Shown: positions 17,302-28,500 of the stretch, in pieces
How the letters are laid out: every line of letters begins with the position of its first letter
How positions within the stretch are numbered: the first letter of the stretch is position 1
Origin: Segetibacter sp. 3557_3
GTDB lineage: Bacteria > Bacteroidota > Bacteroidia > Chitinophagales > Chitinophagaceae
Assembly: GCF_004354985.1 (NCBI RefSeq)
Contig: NZ_SMSK01000012.1
Coordinates: forward strand, 124,001-188,000
Direction: 5' to 3'
DNA length: 64,000 nucleotides
Notes under the pieces: model-generated
What the model saw: the letters and a program-made list of their open reading frames with translations, nothing else
Told to the model about the DNA's origin: nothing
Databases searched by the model: none
Program-made: the position numbers and the translations under genes

Positions 17302-19203
17302 ATGAAAAGAAATATAACATCAGTATGGTTACCAATTACAATCGGTTTTTGCTTTATCCTGGTGCTCAGTTCCTGTAAAAAGTACCTCGATAAATCACCG
17401 CTTGTAGATATCGAAGAAACAGAACCGTTTAAAGATTTCCGCAATTTCCAGGGGTTTACAGAAGAATTATACAGTGCCATTCCAATTCTTAGTTCAACCC
17501 AAAATGCCGGTCATAGTAACTGGAACTGGGGAGATGATGAATACTGGGAGCCCACAGAAACCCGTGTTTGGGCCAATAGCATCGACCAGGGCAACTACCC
17601 GGTGTGGAACACCATATTTTACGGCTCGTGGATCAGAACCGGCGGTAATCCGTCAAGTCAAAATAATTGGGACAAGGGCAACCTCTGGGGACTTGCCTGG
17701 TATTCGATCCGGAAAGCCAATATTGGGATAGCTAATCTTGATTTGCTTAAAGATGCAACCCCGGAAGAAAAGCGCCTCCTGGAAGGACAGCTGTACTTCT
17801 TCAGGGGATGGTATCACTTTATGCTGATGCAATACTGGGGACATATTCCTTATATCGATGTTGCTTTGCCAACTGATGAAACACCGAGGTTGAAGCAATT
17901 GAGCTACCGGGAAGCAGCAGACAAGGTTGCTGCCGACCTGCAGAAAGCTGCGGACCTGCTGCCGGTTAATTGGGATGAAACCACTGTAGGCGCGCAAACG
18001 CGTGGAAATAACAATTTTCGCATCAACAAGATTATGGCACTGGCTTTCCTCGGTAAAAATCTACTGTATGCCGCAAGCCCGTTGATGAATCGTGAAGCCA
18101 CAGGTAGCAGCAGCTACAACGAAGAATACAGTAAGAAGGCCGCTGATGTTTTTGGACAGGCGCTAAAGCTTACAGAAGAAACAGGTCGTTATAAACTCGC
18201 AGATTTTTCGCAATACTCGCAAATCTTCTACACCTTCAACCAGAACGGAAAAATTCCGGGACTTGAGGAGGCGATATTCATGGAGAATTTAGCAGGAGCG
18301 GCCGGCCGTTTTCGCTGGAACCAGGTTAACGATTATCGTCCCCCGACTATCAATAACTCAGGTATTAAAGTATACCCAACAGCCAACTATGTTGATTTTT
18401 ATGGAATGGCCAATGGGCAGCCTATTGCTGATCCGGAGAAGGCTGATCCGATTTCAGGATATGATCCACAATATCCATGGAGGGATCGCGATCCCCGGTT
18501 TTACCACGACATTATGATTGATGGCGAAAAAGCGGTTAACAACGCTGCAAACGTGGGAAATAATCAATTCAGGCAGTATGCCAGTCTTTATACCGGTGGT
18601 TTATACCGGACGGACAACCCTAATAAAGCAGTGTTTACGGGTTATATGCTATCCAAGTATATCTCCAAGCTGATGAATGATTGGGACGGGTATAAGGAGA
18701 ACAATGCAATGGTGTTAAGCCTGTTGCGTTTGTCTGATTTGTACTTGATGTATGCAGAGGCTGCTTCAGAAGGTTATAATTCTCCGACCGGCAAGGCTCC
18801 GGGGTATTCGAAAACGGCAGTTGACGCTGTTAATTTCGTAAGAAGCAGACCGGGATTAAATGTTGGGCCGGTAGCTGACCGGTTCCTGAGCTCACAAGAA
18901 GGTTTCAGAAGTGAATACAGAAGGGAACGTGCTGTAGAACTTGCTTTTGAAGGCCATCGCTTTAACGACCTGCGTCGCTGGCAGTTGTTGACACAGCGGC
19001 CTTACACCCTGAAGAAAGCCGTAGAGTTTGACCGGGATATGCCTAACAACGACGTTTATGCCAACTCAAGAAATGCACGTGTAAGAAATTTCAGGGAACG
19101 GATACTATTTGAGAGACAATTGGGTGAACGACACTACTGGATGCCATTCCTGCTTAATGATGTAAACATGTATTCCGATTTTAAACAGAACCCGGGGTGG
19201 TAA
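17302..19203 (+). CDS. SusD/RagB family nutrient-binding lipoprotein
   Basis: 633 residues with a lipobox ending at C25 (LVLSSCKKYLDK). The body shows the SusD pattern: 'YFFRGWYHFMLMQYWGHIPY' in the N-terminal TPR helices, 'LLRLSDLYLMYAEAA' and the C-terminal 'YRRERAVELAFEGHRFNDLRRW' followed by a long loop and the final 'FKQNPGW'. SusD proteins lid the SusC barrel and capture glycans at the cell surface. It lies 10 nt after the SusC gene and just before a second SusC gene. Somewhat longer than the usual 500-600 residues. Confidence 0.96.
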   Translation: MKRNITSVWLPITIGFCFILVLSSCKKYLDKSPLVDIEETEPFKDFRNFQGFTEELYSAIPILSSTQNAGHSNWNWGDDEYWEPTETRVWANSIDQGNYPVWNTIFYGSWIRTGGNPSSQNNWDKGNLWGLAWYSIRKANIGIANLDLLKDATPEEKRLLEGQLYFFRGWYHFMLMQYWGHIPYIDVALPTDETPRLKQLSYREAADKVAADLQKAADLLPVNWDETTVGAQTRGNNNFRINKIMALAFLGKNLLYAASPLMNREATGSSSYNEEYSKKAADVFGQALKLTEETGRYKLADFSQYSQIFYTFNQNGKIPGLEEAIFMENLAGAAGRFRWNQVNDYRPPTINNSGIKVYPTANYVDFYGMANGQPIADPEKADPISGYDPQYPWRDRDPRFYHDIMIDGEKAVNNAANVGNNQFRQYASLYTGGLYRTDNPNKAVFTGYMLSKYISKLMNDWDGYKENNAMVLSLLRLSDLYLMYAEAASEGYNSPTGKAPGYSKTAVDAVNFVRSRPGLNVGPVADRFLSSQEGFRSEYRRERAVELAFEGHRFNDLRRWQLLTQRPYTLKKAVEFDRDMPNNDVYANSRNARVRNFRERILFERQLGERHYWMPFLLNDVNMYSDFKQNPGW

Positions 19204-19220
19204 TTTTTAAAAAGCATTTA

Positions 19221-22103
19221 ATGAAGAAAATTTATCTAAAAGCCTGCTGTGTTCTGATCGCAACATCTTTGTTCAATATAACAGGCTTGCAAGCGCAGGA
19301 GATTTCAAAAACAGAGCAAGCATCCGGCGCTGATAGTACGGTACACGTAGCGTTTAAATCCGTTGCCAGGGAAGATTTACTTGGTGGGGTTTCGGTTGTA
19401 GATGTAGAGGAGTTGCTAAAGAAAAACTATGGCACTTACAGCCTGGATAACCTCCAGAGTTTTGTTGGCGGGTATACGGGTAATGTATGGGGACAAGAGG
19501 CGCTTATCCTGGTAGATGGAATTCCACGCCAGGCGGCCGACGTTCGCCTGGTTGAAATCGCAACGATTTCAGTTTTAAAAGGCGCCAGCGCCGTTGTTCT
19601 ATACGGCAGTAATGCGGCAAAAGGTGTAATTCTTATTACAACAAAAAGGGGTAATATAAAGCCTTTATCCATTGACGTGCGGGCGAATACGGGCATGTTC
19701 GTTCCAAAGAGATTTGCCAATTACCTGGGAGCAGCAGATTATATGACCCTGTATAATGAGGCAAGCCGTAACGACGGGATTGCTGAGAGATATACCCAGG
19801 GTGTAATTGATAGTACAAGGTCCGGAGTAAATCCATTCAGGTATGCCGATGTAGATTTTTTCAATGGTGATTATCTCAGGAAGGCTTATAGCCGCTCTGA
19901 TATTACCACGGAGATCTCGGGCGGAAATGACATGGCGAGGTACTATACCAACCTCGGATTGTCGCACAACAACAGCATCATGAACTACGGGGACCAGAAG
20001 AACAATAAGGATCTGGCCTTCAATGTTCGCGGTAATGTAGACATGAACCTAAGTAAATGGCTGAGTGCTTCCGCGGATGCGGTAGTTAATATTTCAAACA
20101 GCTATACAGGCAGAGGTAACTTTTGGGGAGCGTCGAATACGTTGCGCCGAAACTGGTTTTCGCCCCTGATCCCGATTAGCATGTTAGATACCGCTAACAA
20201 TGCAGCCAATAGAACAACCGTAGAAAACAGTAATAATGTAATTGACGGGAAGTATTTGCTGGGGGGACTGTCAACTGATCAGACAAATGCCTTTGCCGAT
20301 ATGCTGGCGGCAGGATACATCAAAAGAAAAAACCGGACTTTCTTATACCAGGTGACCGCGAAGGCTGACCTGGGAGCTGTTGTTAAAGGCTTGTCATTTA
20401 GTTCTGGTTACAGCATGGATTACCGGTCGGTGTATTCAGAAGCTTACCAGGTAGCTTATGCAACCTATGAACCCACATGGTCCACTATCAATGGCCAGGA
20501 TGTAATTACCTCGCTAAGAAAATATGGTGCGGATGGTAATACAACAACTGAAAGTATCGGGCAGACTACATATGAACAGACAATGTCGTTCAGGTCGCAA
20601 TTCAACTACGACCGTTCATTTGCCGGCAAGCACAACGTAACTGCGGCCTTGTTGGGATGGTGGTACATGACACAGTTTTCAAGTGACCCTGACAATGATG
20701 GTGGCAGCGATTACCATCCATTGCGAAATACAAACCTCGGTTTCCAGGCTGGCTACAATTATCGCAGGAAGTACTATGTTGATTTCTCCGGGGCATTGGT
20801 GCATTCAGCCAAACTTCCGCCAGGTGGTCGCAACGCGGTGTCACCAACCTTAACTGTAGGATGGAGAATCAGCGATGAAGCATTTATGAAAAACACATTT
20901 GCTTTTGTTGACAACCTTAAGCTTACCGCCTCTTACGCTTCTATAAAACAGGATTTGGATATTACCGGTTTCAGGCCGAATGGTACTACTCCGACTGACT
21001 ATTACCTATATGCAGGTTTTTATGGTAACGATGGTAACCTGGGCGGGTGGTATCCATGGCGTGATGGCGCGTCTGGTGGCTTCACCACTTTGTCTGGCCG
21101 CGGAGGTAATCCCAATCTCACCTTTATCGAAAGAAATGAGCTGCGTGCAGGATTAGAAGCGTCGTTGTTCAAGGGCCTGATCACGCTCGATGCCAACTAC
21201 TTTTTGCAAAACACCAATGGCTTACTTACGAGAGGTGCAACTCTGTTCCCTTCTTACTTTACAGGTTCAGGAGATTTCCGCCCTTATTTAAACTATAACA
21301 ACGACAGGCGTTCTGGTGTTGACTTCGCCCTAAACGTAAACAATAAGGTTGGAAAATTAAATTACTCCGTAGGTGTTACCGGAATGTTCTTTTCGTCGAA
21401 GGCTGTTCAACGCGATGAAGTTTACCAGGACGCTTATCAGTACAGGGCAGGAAAAAACCTCGATGCCTATTGGGGATACATTAGCGAAGGATTATTTCAA
21501 AGCCAGGATGAGATTAACAACCACCCCAGGCAAACCTTTGGTGGTACGCTTAAGCCAGGTGATATCAAATATAGAGATGTTAATGGGGATGGTATCATTG
21601 ATACAAAGGACCAGGTTGATCTGGGACGAAACGGCTGGGCAGCAGCACCATTTACATACGGCGTTAACCTTACTTTGAAGTGGAAAAACCTGACCCTGTT
21701 TGCTCTGGGTAACGGACAAACTGGTGCGATAGGGTTTAAGAATACTTCTGAGTATTGGGTGAGGGGAACAAACGTATTCACCGACAAAGTATGGGATCGC
21801 TGGACAGAGCCTACAAAAAGCACGGCTACATTTCCAAGGCTAACAACAACAGCAGGAAATAACAATTACCAGAATTCCAGCTTTTGGATGTACAAAACAA
21901 ACCGGTTTAATCTTACCAGGATACAGCTTACCTACGACCTTAATGAGCAGATTTTTAAAAAATCATTTGTGCATGGACTTAGCCTGTACGTTGCAGGCGA
22001 CAACTTACTTGTTGCAGCCAAAGAGCGTGAACTAATGGAAACAAATATTGGATCTGCTCCCCAATTCCGCTTTTATAATTTGGGTGTAAAAGCTGCCTTT
22101 TAA
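19221..22103 (+). CDS. SusC-like TonB-dependent transporter lacking the N-terminal regulatory domain
   Basis: 960 residues from the ATG at 19221, which begins a proper signal peptide (MKKIYLKACCVLIATSLFN); an upstream ATG at 19197 overlaps the SusD stop and adds only eight residues. The plug is clear ('GQEALILVDGIPRQ' at about 91-104, 'GASAVVLYGSNAAKGVILITTKRG' at 121-144) and the barrel ends in 'FYNLGVKAAF'. Unlike the first SusC, there is no carboxypeptidase-like domain and no DVIVVGYG box; only about 60 residues separate the signal from the plug. It is followed after 22 nt by its own SusD partner. Confidence 0.92.
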   Translation: MKKIYLKACCVLIATSLFNITGLQAQEISKTEQASGADSTVHVAFKSVAREDLLGGVSVVDVEELLKKNYGTYSLDNLQSFVGGYTGNVWGQEALILVDGIPRQAADVRLVEIATISVLKGASAVVLYGSNAAKGVILITTKRGNIKPLSIDVRANTGMFVPKRFANYLGAADYMTLYNEASRNDGIAERYTQGVIDSTRSGVNPFRYADVDFFNGDYLRKAYSRSDITTEISGGNDMARYYTNLGLSHNNSIMNYGDQKNNKDLAFNVRGNVDMNLSKWLSASADAVVNISNSYTGRGNFWGASNTLRRNWFSPLIPISMLDTANNAANRTTVENSNNVIDGKYLLGGLSTDQTNAFADMLAAGYIKRKNRTFLYQVTAKADLGAVVKGLSFSSGYSMDYRSVYSEAYQVAYATYEPTWSTINGQDVITSLRKYGADGNTTTESIGQTTYEQTMSFRSQFNYDRSFAGKHNVTAALLGWWYMTQFSSDPDNDGGSDYHPLRNTNLGFQAGYNYRRKYYVDFSGALVHSAKLPPGGRNAVSPTLTVGWRISDEAFMKNTFAFVDNLKLTASYASIKQDLDITGFRPNGTTPTDYYLYAGFYGNDGNLGGWYPWRDGASGGFTTLSGRGGNPNLTFIERNELRAGLEASLFKGLITLDANYFLQNTNGLLTRGATLFPSYFTGSGDFRPYLNYNNDRRSGVDFALNVNNKVGKLNYSVGVTGMFFSSKAVQRDEVYQDAYQYRAGKNLDAYWGYISEGLFQSQDEINNHPRQTFGGTLKPGDIKYRDVNGDGIIDTKDQVDLGRNGWAAAPFTYGVNLTLKWKNLTLFALGNGQTGAIGFKNTSEYWVRGTNVFTDKVWDRWTEPTKSTATFPRLTTTAGNNNYQNSSFWMYKTNRFNLTRIQLTYDLNEQIFKKSFVHGLSLYVAGDNLLVAAKERELMETNIGSAPQFRFYNLGVKAAF

Positions 22104-22125
22104 CAATCAGAATAGCGAGACGATT

Positions 22126-23901
22126 ATGAAAATGAAACTGATACTTATCGGGGTTACCGCACTGCTGGCTACGGGCTGTAAAAAGATTTTAGATGCAGAT
22201 CCGGAGAATCTTAAAGCTATCGACCAGATGTACACAGATGGTAGTTATGCCCAGGGTTTCCTGGTAAATGCGTACAGAACAATACCGGGCTATTACGACA
22301 ACAGTGACTATGCCACAGACGATGCTGTTACAAATCAAAGAACAAATGCCTATTTACAAATGGCTACAGGATCATGGACCGCTGCAAACAATCCTGTTTC
22401 AGTCTGGAACGGTTCATATGGCGCCCTGCAGTATGTAAACCTTTTTCTCAGCAATTCAGACAAAGTGAAATGGGCCGCCGACCCGGATGCAAATAAGCTT
22501 TTTAATATGCGGATGAAGGGTGAAGCATACGGCTTACGTGCGCTTCATATGTTCTTTCTGCTACGTGCACATGGGGGATTTACCGACGATGGCCAGTTGA
22601 TGGGGGTACCAATTATAACTGATCTGCAAACAATCGAGTCTGAAGTCAACATGCCACGCGCCAGTTTTGACGCCTGCGTAAAGCAAATTTATAAAGACCT
22701 GGATAGTGCAGAGGCGAATTTGCCCCTTGAATATAATGACATTACTACAGCCGCCCAGATCCCTGACCGGTTTAAGGTTGCAACCCAAAAACCCGAAATT
22801 TATAACCGGGTCATGGGGCAATATTCACGGCAGTTATTTAACGGAATTATCGCGCGATCTTTTAGGGCCAGGACCGCTTTGCTGGCTGCCAGTCCTGCGT
22901 TTCAACATCCGTCTAATACAAGTACCTGGGCTAATGCTGCTGAGTATGCTGGTGCAGTCATTGATTATAAAGGAGGAGTTAACCAATTGCCTGCGACCGG
23001 TTTAACCTATTACACCAACAAGGCCGAGATTGATGCGCTAAGCGGAGGAAGTAATCCTCCCGAAATGATTTGGAGAGAAAATGTGCTTACCAATGAAAGT
23101 AGCCAGGAAGCGGCTAATTTTCCCCCATCCTTTTTTGGTAACGGCAATATGAACCCGACGCAAAACCTGGTTGATGCGTTTCCGATGGCAAATGGATACC
23201 CTATTACTCACGGCAGTTCCAATTATAATCCTACATCCCCGTATGCAGGAAGAGATCCCCGGCTTAACACCTACATTATATTCAACGGCGGTACCGTTGG
23301 GGAAGGTGCAGCGGCTAGGGCAATCTTCACCGGTTCAAAGTCGGGTACAGACGACGCAATTAACAGGAGGGAAACATCTACGCGTACCGGATATTATATG
23401 AGAAAACGCCTTCGCATGGATGTTAACCGCAATCCTGCATCGATAACCAATAAAAACCATATCATACCACGTATTCGTTATACCGAAATGTACCTTGCTT
23501 ATGCGGAAGCAGCCAATGAGGCCTGGGGACCAACAGGTGTTGGAACCCGGTCATATTCAGCATATGATGTGATAAAAAAGATCCGGAACAGGGCAGGGGT
23601 TGGAACAACCAACAATGATGCATGGTTAGAGGAATGTAAGGGAGATAAAGAAAAAATGCGTGAACTCATCCGCAATGAGCGCAGGCTGGAGCTTTGTTTT
23701 GAAAGCTTCCGTTTCTGGGATTTGCGTAGGTGGAAAGAAAATTTGAACATGACTGCCCGCGGCCTGGATGTTAATGGAACGGTGTTCACTCCGTTTGATG
23801 TTGAAAGCCGTTCTTATGCGGATTATATGTATTACGGACCAGTGCCCTTCTCCGAAACCCTTAAGTTCAGCAATTTATCTCAAAACAAAGGTTGGAGGTA
23901 A
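22126..23901 (+). CDS. SusD/RagB family lipoprotein, second pair
   Basis: 591 residues with a lipobox ending at C18 (LLATGCKKILD). SusD features: 'EAYGLRALHMFFLLRAHGG', 'RIRYTEMYLAYAEAANEAWG' and 'IRNERRLELCFESFRFWDLRRW', ending in 'FSNLSQNKGWR'. It should pair with the SusC at 19221. The low similarity of its central loops to the first SusD suggests a different glycan or a different part of the same one. The next gene starts about 30 nt downstream. Confidence 0.95.
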   Translation: MKMKLILIGVTALLATGCKKILDADPENLKAIDQMYTDGSYAQGFLVNAYRTIPGYYDNSDYATDDAVTNQRTNAYLQMATGSWTAANNPVSVWNGSYGALQYVNLFLSNSDKVKWAADPDANKLFNMRMKGEAYGLRALHMFFLLRAHGGFTDDGQLMGVPIITDLQTIESEVNMPRASFDACVKQIYKDLDSAEANLPLEYNDITTAAQIPDRFKVATQKPEIYNRVMGQYSRQLFNGIIARSFRARTALLAASPAFQHPSNTSTWANAAEYAGAVIDYKGGVNQLPATGLTYYTNKAEIDALSGGSNPPEMIWRENVLTNESSQEAANFPPSFFGNGNMNPTQNLVDAFPMANGYPITHGSSNYNPTSPYAGRDPRLNTYIIFNGGTVGEGAAARAIFTGSKSGTDDAINRRETSTRTGYYMRKRLRMDVNRNPASITNKNHIIPRIRYTEMYLAYAEAANEAWGPTGVGTRSYSAYDVIKKIRNRAGVGTTNNDAWLEECKGDKEKMRELIRNERRLELCFESFRFWDLRRWKENLNMTARGLDVNGTVFTPFDVESRSYADYMYYGPVPFSETLKFSNLSQNKGWR

Positions 23902-23930
23902 ATCCACTTGAACAGTTAAAAGATCACAAA

Positions 23931-24971
23931 ATGAAAAATAACAGAATATCTATAGGTCTTGTAGTAGTGCTTATTTCGATGCTGAGTGCATGTATGAAGA
24001 ACGATGAAATCATTCACCCTGATTTTGACTTTCAAACCATCTATTTTGGTACTCAATTTCCCATCAGAACAGTTGAGCTTGGTGAAGATTTATTTATCGA
24101 CAATACTTTAGATAATCAACGCAAGGTTCTGGTAAATGTGACCACCGGCGGCGTTCGGGAAAACAAGAAAGACATCGTTACTAGTTTTGTTGTAGACACT
24201 TCGCTATGCAGTCGGTTATTTTTTCCTGCTGACAAAGGTGGCAATAAGATTCTTCCTTTGCCCGCAAACTATTACCAACTTGCATCGAATCAGATCACCA
24301 TTCCTAAAGGAAGCTTTTTAGGTGGAGTAGAAGTGCAACTGACAGATGCGTTTTTTGAAGACCCGTTGACCATTGGTAATAACTATGCACTTCCTTTGGT
24401 GTTGAGCGATGTAAAAGGTGCTGACTCTGTACTTCGCGGAATTCCTTCCGTGGCGACTCCAAATCGTAGCATTGATGCGAATTGGACGATCAAGCCCCGT
24501 GACTTCGTGCTCTATAGTCTTAAGTATGTAAACGTGTGGCATGGCAATTACCTTCGTCGGGGAACTGATGTCATCACCGGTAGCGTAAATCAAACACTGG
24601 TAAGACGCAAACAGTTTGTTGAAAATGATGAGGTCAACAAGTTGTCGACGGTTTCTTTAAGCAAGTTGAACTTCCCTGTCGTATTCAAAAATGCAAGCGG
24701 CAACAATGTTGGTTGTACGTTGCAATTGACCTTTGACGCATCTAATAATTGCACCATTACATCAATTACTAACGGGGTAACAGCTTCTGGTACGGGAAAG
24801 TTCGTTAAGAAGGGCGAAGTAAACAGCTGGGGAAGTAAGGACCGGGATGCACTGTATTTAGACTACCTGATAAACCTGACGGCCCAGAATATGCGTGTTG
24901 CGAGTAAGGATACATTGGTGGTGCGTGATCGGGCATTATCGATAGAAACCTTTGTGCCGGTTTACAAATAA
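23931..24971 (+). CDS. Surface lipoprotein of the DUF1735 type
   Basis: 346 residues from ATG 23931; an alternative start at 23892 overlaps the SusD gene and would put 13 extra residues before the signal peptide. Lipobox ends at C21 (MLSACMKND). Residues about 35-170 resemble DUF1735/BT_3987-like Ig domains ('IYFGTQFPIRTVELGED', 'NYYQLASNQITIPKGS', 'NYALPLVLSD'); the rest ('WTIKPRDFVLYSLKYVNVWHGNYLRRG') looks like the C-terminal domain often paired with it. Such lipoproteins take the SusE/F position after SusD and bind glycans at the cell surface. It closes the plus-strand SusCD operon. Confidence 0.8.
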   Translation: MKNNRISIGLVVVLISMLSACMKNDEIIHPDFDFQTIYFGTQFPIRTVELGEDLFIDNTLDNQRKVLVNVTTGGVRENKKDIVTSFVVDTSLCSRLFFPADKGGNKILPLPANYYQLASNQITIPKGSFLGGVEVQLTDAFFEDPLTIGNNYALPLVLSDVKGADSVLRGIPSVATPNRSIDANWTIKPRDFVLYSLKYVNVWHGNYLRRGTDVITGSVNQTLVRRKQFVENDEVNKLSTVSLSKLNFPVVFKNASGNNVGCTLQLTFDASNNCTITSITNGVTASGTGKFVKKGEVNSWGSKDRDALYLDYLINLTAQNMRVASKDTLVVRDRALSIETFVPVYK

Positions 24972-25041
24972 TCGCCGATTGAAAAAACCAGGACTACCGG
25001 GTTCCATTTTGGTGCGTTAAATGCATTTTGGGTACGAGGTG

Positions 25042-25068
25042 AGGTTTAAGTCGGATCGCCTTAAACCT
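25042..25068. repeat. Stem-loop after the SusCD operon
   Basis: AGGTTTAAG (25042-25050) and CTTAAACCT (25060-25068) are perfect complements with a 9-base loop, about 70 nt past the DUF1735-type gene. Confidence 0.45.
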
Positions 25069-25215
25069 TCTACCTAATGTAAGAAGGATCTACGTTGCCC
25101 GTTTACCGCTAATTGTACATTGCCCGTCCGTACCTGCGATAATGCCACGTGTTTATCGTAGCACAATTCACCCGGCGCTGCACCTTTGGATACCCGCGCC
25201 TGCATGCTCAAAACA

Positions 25216-25241
25216 CACCTCAGAATATCTCTCCTGAGGTG
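25216..25241. repeat. Stem-loop between convergent genes
   Basis: CACCTCAG (25216-25223) and CTGAGGTG (25234-25241) are perfect complements with a 10-base loop. Confidence 0.4.
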
Positions 25242-25554
25242 AATGCTCGCGGCAAGGATTAGAACGCATTTAGCCCAAGTGGTACTAGGCCGTGTTGCTT
25301 ACTACCATAGGCTGGATAATAGGATCCGGATCATTTGGGGGTTGCGGCTCCTCCGAAAGCACTTCCTTATTAAATTGTAAAGCAGGTTACTGTTCTTCGT
25401 TTTGGATGTAAGCACCCCCCGGGAAATACATCCTGTTGTACCGAAATAATTTCATGTGTAAGCCTTTTCACCTCGGATGATCTGGATACGGGAGGTGAAA
25501 ACTTGCTTCGACGGAAGAGAGAACTGGCATTCCTTCCTTAACTAACCATCCTGG

Positions 25555-28500
25555 TCAGGTCTCTTCATTTTTCCCAGACTTGCTACGTTTTTCGGTGACG
25601 TATTCCGAGGGCAGCATATTGTACTTCGACTTAAACGACTTGGCGAAATAATTCGGGCTTGAAAAGCCTACCGAATACGCAATCTGTGCAATGTTCATAT
25701 CACTTCTTTCCAACAACACTGCTGCCTTTTCAAGTTTTAACGAGCGAATATATTCCACGGGTGTTTGACCGGTGAGTTGTAATAGTTTGTTGTAAAGCGA
25801 GCTACGGCTCATGCCCACATGTCTGCTTAAATCTTCAACAGACAACTGTGGATTAGTAAGGTTCTCCTCGAGGTAAGTAACGATACTCTTCATCAGTTTC
25901 TCATCACTGGAAACAATTTCAATTTCCGGCACGCTTGTTTTAATTTGTTTTGTGTAGGTCTTTTTTAAAGACTCATTCAACACCAGCAGGTTTTTGATTC
26001 TTGTGCTGAGTAGCTCGAAATTAAAAGGTTTGGTGATGTAGTCATTTGCGCCTGTTCTTAAGCCTTGCAGCTGATCCTCTTCCGCAGTAAGTGCTGTCAG
26101 CAATATAACCGGGATATGGCTCGTGCGTTTATCGGACTTAATCTTTTTGCAGAGTTCGATACCATTCATTTCAGGCATGCTGATATCGCTTACGATAAGC
26201 TGTGGATGCTGGGATAGTGCTTTCTGCCACCCTTCCTTGCCATTGCCAGCCTCGATAACCCTGTACTCTAAACGAAGATTGTCCTTGAGGTAAAAACGAA
26301 AATCATCATCGTCTTCTACCAGTAGTACGGTTACATGATTAAGAGCTGCGGCCGCAGAAACATCCGTAATAGACTGTTCTGTCAACACCTCTTCCTCATC
26401 CTCAACAACGGGGGTATCGGGTACCTCCTGGAGCACGGCAGGCGTTTCAGTTGTACGCACAAAAGGTAGCTCAACAGAAAAGGTACTGCCGATATTCGGT
26501 TGACTTTCCACGTCAATCCTTCCTCCCTGCATCTTGACAAACTCTTTGGTAATAGACAAGCCTATACCTGTTCCCTGGTTGAGTATTGAAGCAGCTGTGG
26601 GATTTTGGAAGAACACATCAAAGATCTTGTTTTTTGTCTCCTCGGGAATACCGATCCCCGTGTCATTCACCTTGATACAAACCCAAACGGTGTTTGGATC
26701 AGCATGTTTGCGCAGCTCTTCGACTTTCAAACGTATTGTACCTTCCTTAAGGGTAAACTTAAAGGCGTTCGATAACAGGTTAAAAAGGATACGTTCAATT
26801 TTATCATGATCAAAAAGTGTTTGGAGTTCTGTCAGCTCGCTTTCAAATACAAAATGGATGTTTTTTCTTTCCGCGAGGTCTCTGAAAGACTCGCATATGT
26901 CCTTTATAAATGAAATCAAATCTCCTGCCGACGGGTGCAGCTGCAGTTCATGTTCTTCCATTTTACGGAAATCCAGCAACTGGTTGACAAGATTTAGAAG
27001 TCGTCTCCCGTTTCTTCGAATCAATTGCAGATCACCTGATGCATGCTTGTTTTCAGGACGCGAAAGCATCGTTTCCACGGGGCCGAGAATCAGTGAAATC
27101 GGGGTTCGAAACTCGTGGCTGAGGTTTGTCAAAAATTTTATCTTGAGGAGATCAAGTTCATGCGTGCGCAGGGCCTCTTTACGCTCCTGCTCCACCTTAA
27201 GACCTTCCTGTTCTAACCTAAATCGTCGTTTAATCTTTTGAATCCCTTTGTACCTCGAAAAGAACAGTAACCCGAGTATGACCAGTGCGTAGAAGATATA
27301 GGCGTAGATTGTCCGCCAAAAGGGTGGATGCACCCTTATCCTGATAGACGTACCTACGTCGTTCCATACGCCATCATTATTGCTGGCCCTTACGTGAAAA
27401 GTATATGTGCCGGGATCTATGTTGGTGTAGGTTGCGGTGGTTGCCGTTCCTACATAATTCCACTCCTTATCAAATCCTTCCAGTTTATACGCGTATTGGT
27501 TTTGCTCCGGAGCCGAGTAGTCGAGTCCAACAAACTCGAGCGTAAAGTTTTGTTTGAAGTCAAGGTTGATTTCTTTGGCAACCGAAATATGCTCTGTTAG
27601 CGGCCCATCAGGCGAAGGAACAACTGACTGGTTACCCACTTTCAGGTCTCTTATCAAAACTACCGGAACATGATGGTCCTTTTTCAGGTATTCAGGATGG
27701 AAATAGTTCATTCCTTCCTGTCCACCAAAGAAAATTGTTCCATCTTTTAGCTTTGCTCCTGCAGCATGAAAAAAGCTGTTGTTCTGAACCCCGTTATGTT
27801 CGTTGTAGTTAACGATCTTTTTAGTACCAGGGTCAATACTGCTGATCCCTTTATTTGTGCTAACCCAGATTAACCCCTTATTGTCCTCAACAATCGAATA
27901 CACGGTACTATTTTGCAATCCGTCCTTTTCAGATAGAACGTTGAACCGGCCGGTATTCTTATCATACAAGCCTATGCCTTCGCCAAAGGTACCTGCCCAG
28001 ATATACCCTTTGCTATCCACCAACAGACACTGAACTTTATCATTAGGTAGCTGGCTGTTTGTCGTACTATAGATAATAAACTTTTTGGTCGCAGGGTTAA
28101 ATACAGCAATGCCACCACCGTGAGTGGCTATCCATATGTTCCGGTAGCTGTCTTCAGCGATATCCCTGATGTACCCGTTGATGGGTAACCTGATGTCGTT
28201 TTCATGTTGTGGATTTGGGGTAAGCCTGCGGATAACCTTGTTGTCCTTATTAATTACATTTATCCCATTCCCGTTTGTTCCTGCCCAGAGGTTACCGTCA
28301 GATAGTTCTTTTAAGCAAAATATGCTGTTTGAGTTTACATCGTTTACGGCTGTGCCCTGCAGCAATTGTTGATAGTTGCCGGAAACAGGATCAACAATGA
28401 ACAGCCCATCCTGGTAAGTGCCGACAGCAAGCATGCGGTTGTTCGTGATGGCTAATGCAAGAACAGAGAATTGTTTGGTGGTTGAGTTTCGCCTCGATTG

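Larger units (their letters stand above)
24972..25554. other. Intergenic region between convergent SusCD operon and regulator
   Basis: About 580 bp without a gene. Two stem-loops are visible: AGGTTTAAG/CTTAAACCT at 25042-25068 and CACCTCAG/CTGAGGTG at 25216-25241. Neither has a T run, but either could end or stabilise the convergent transcripts. Confidence 0.5.
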
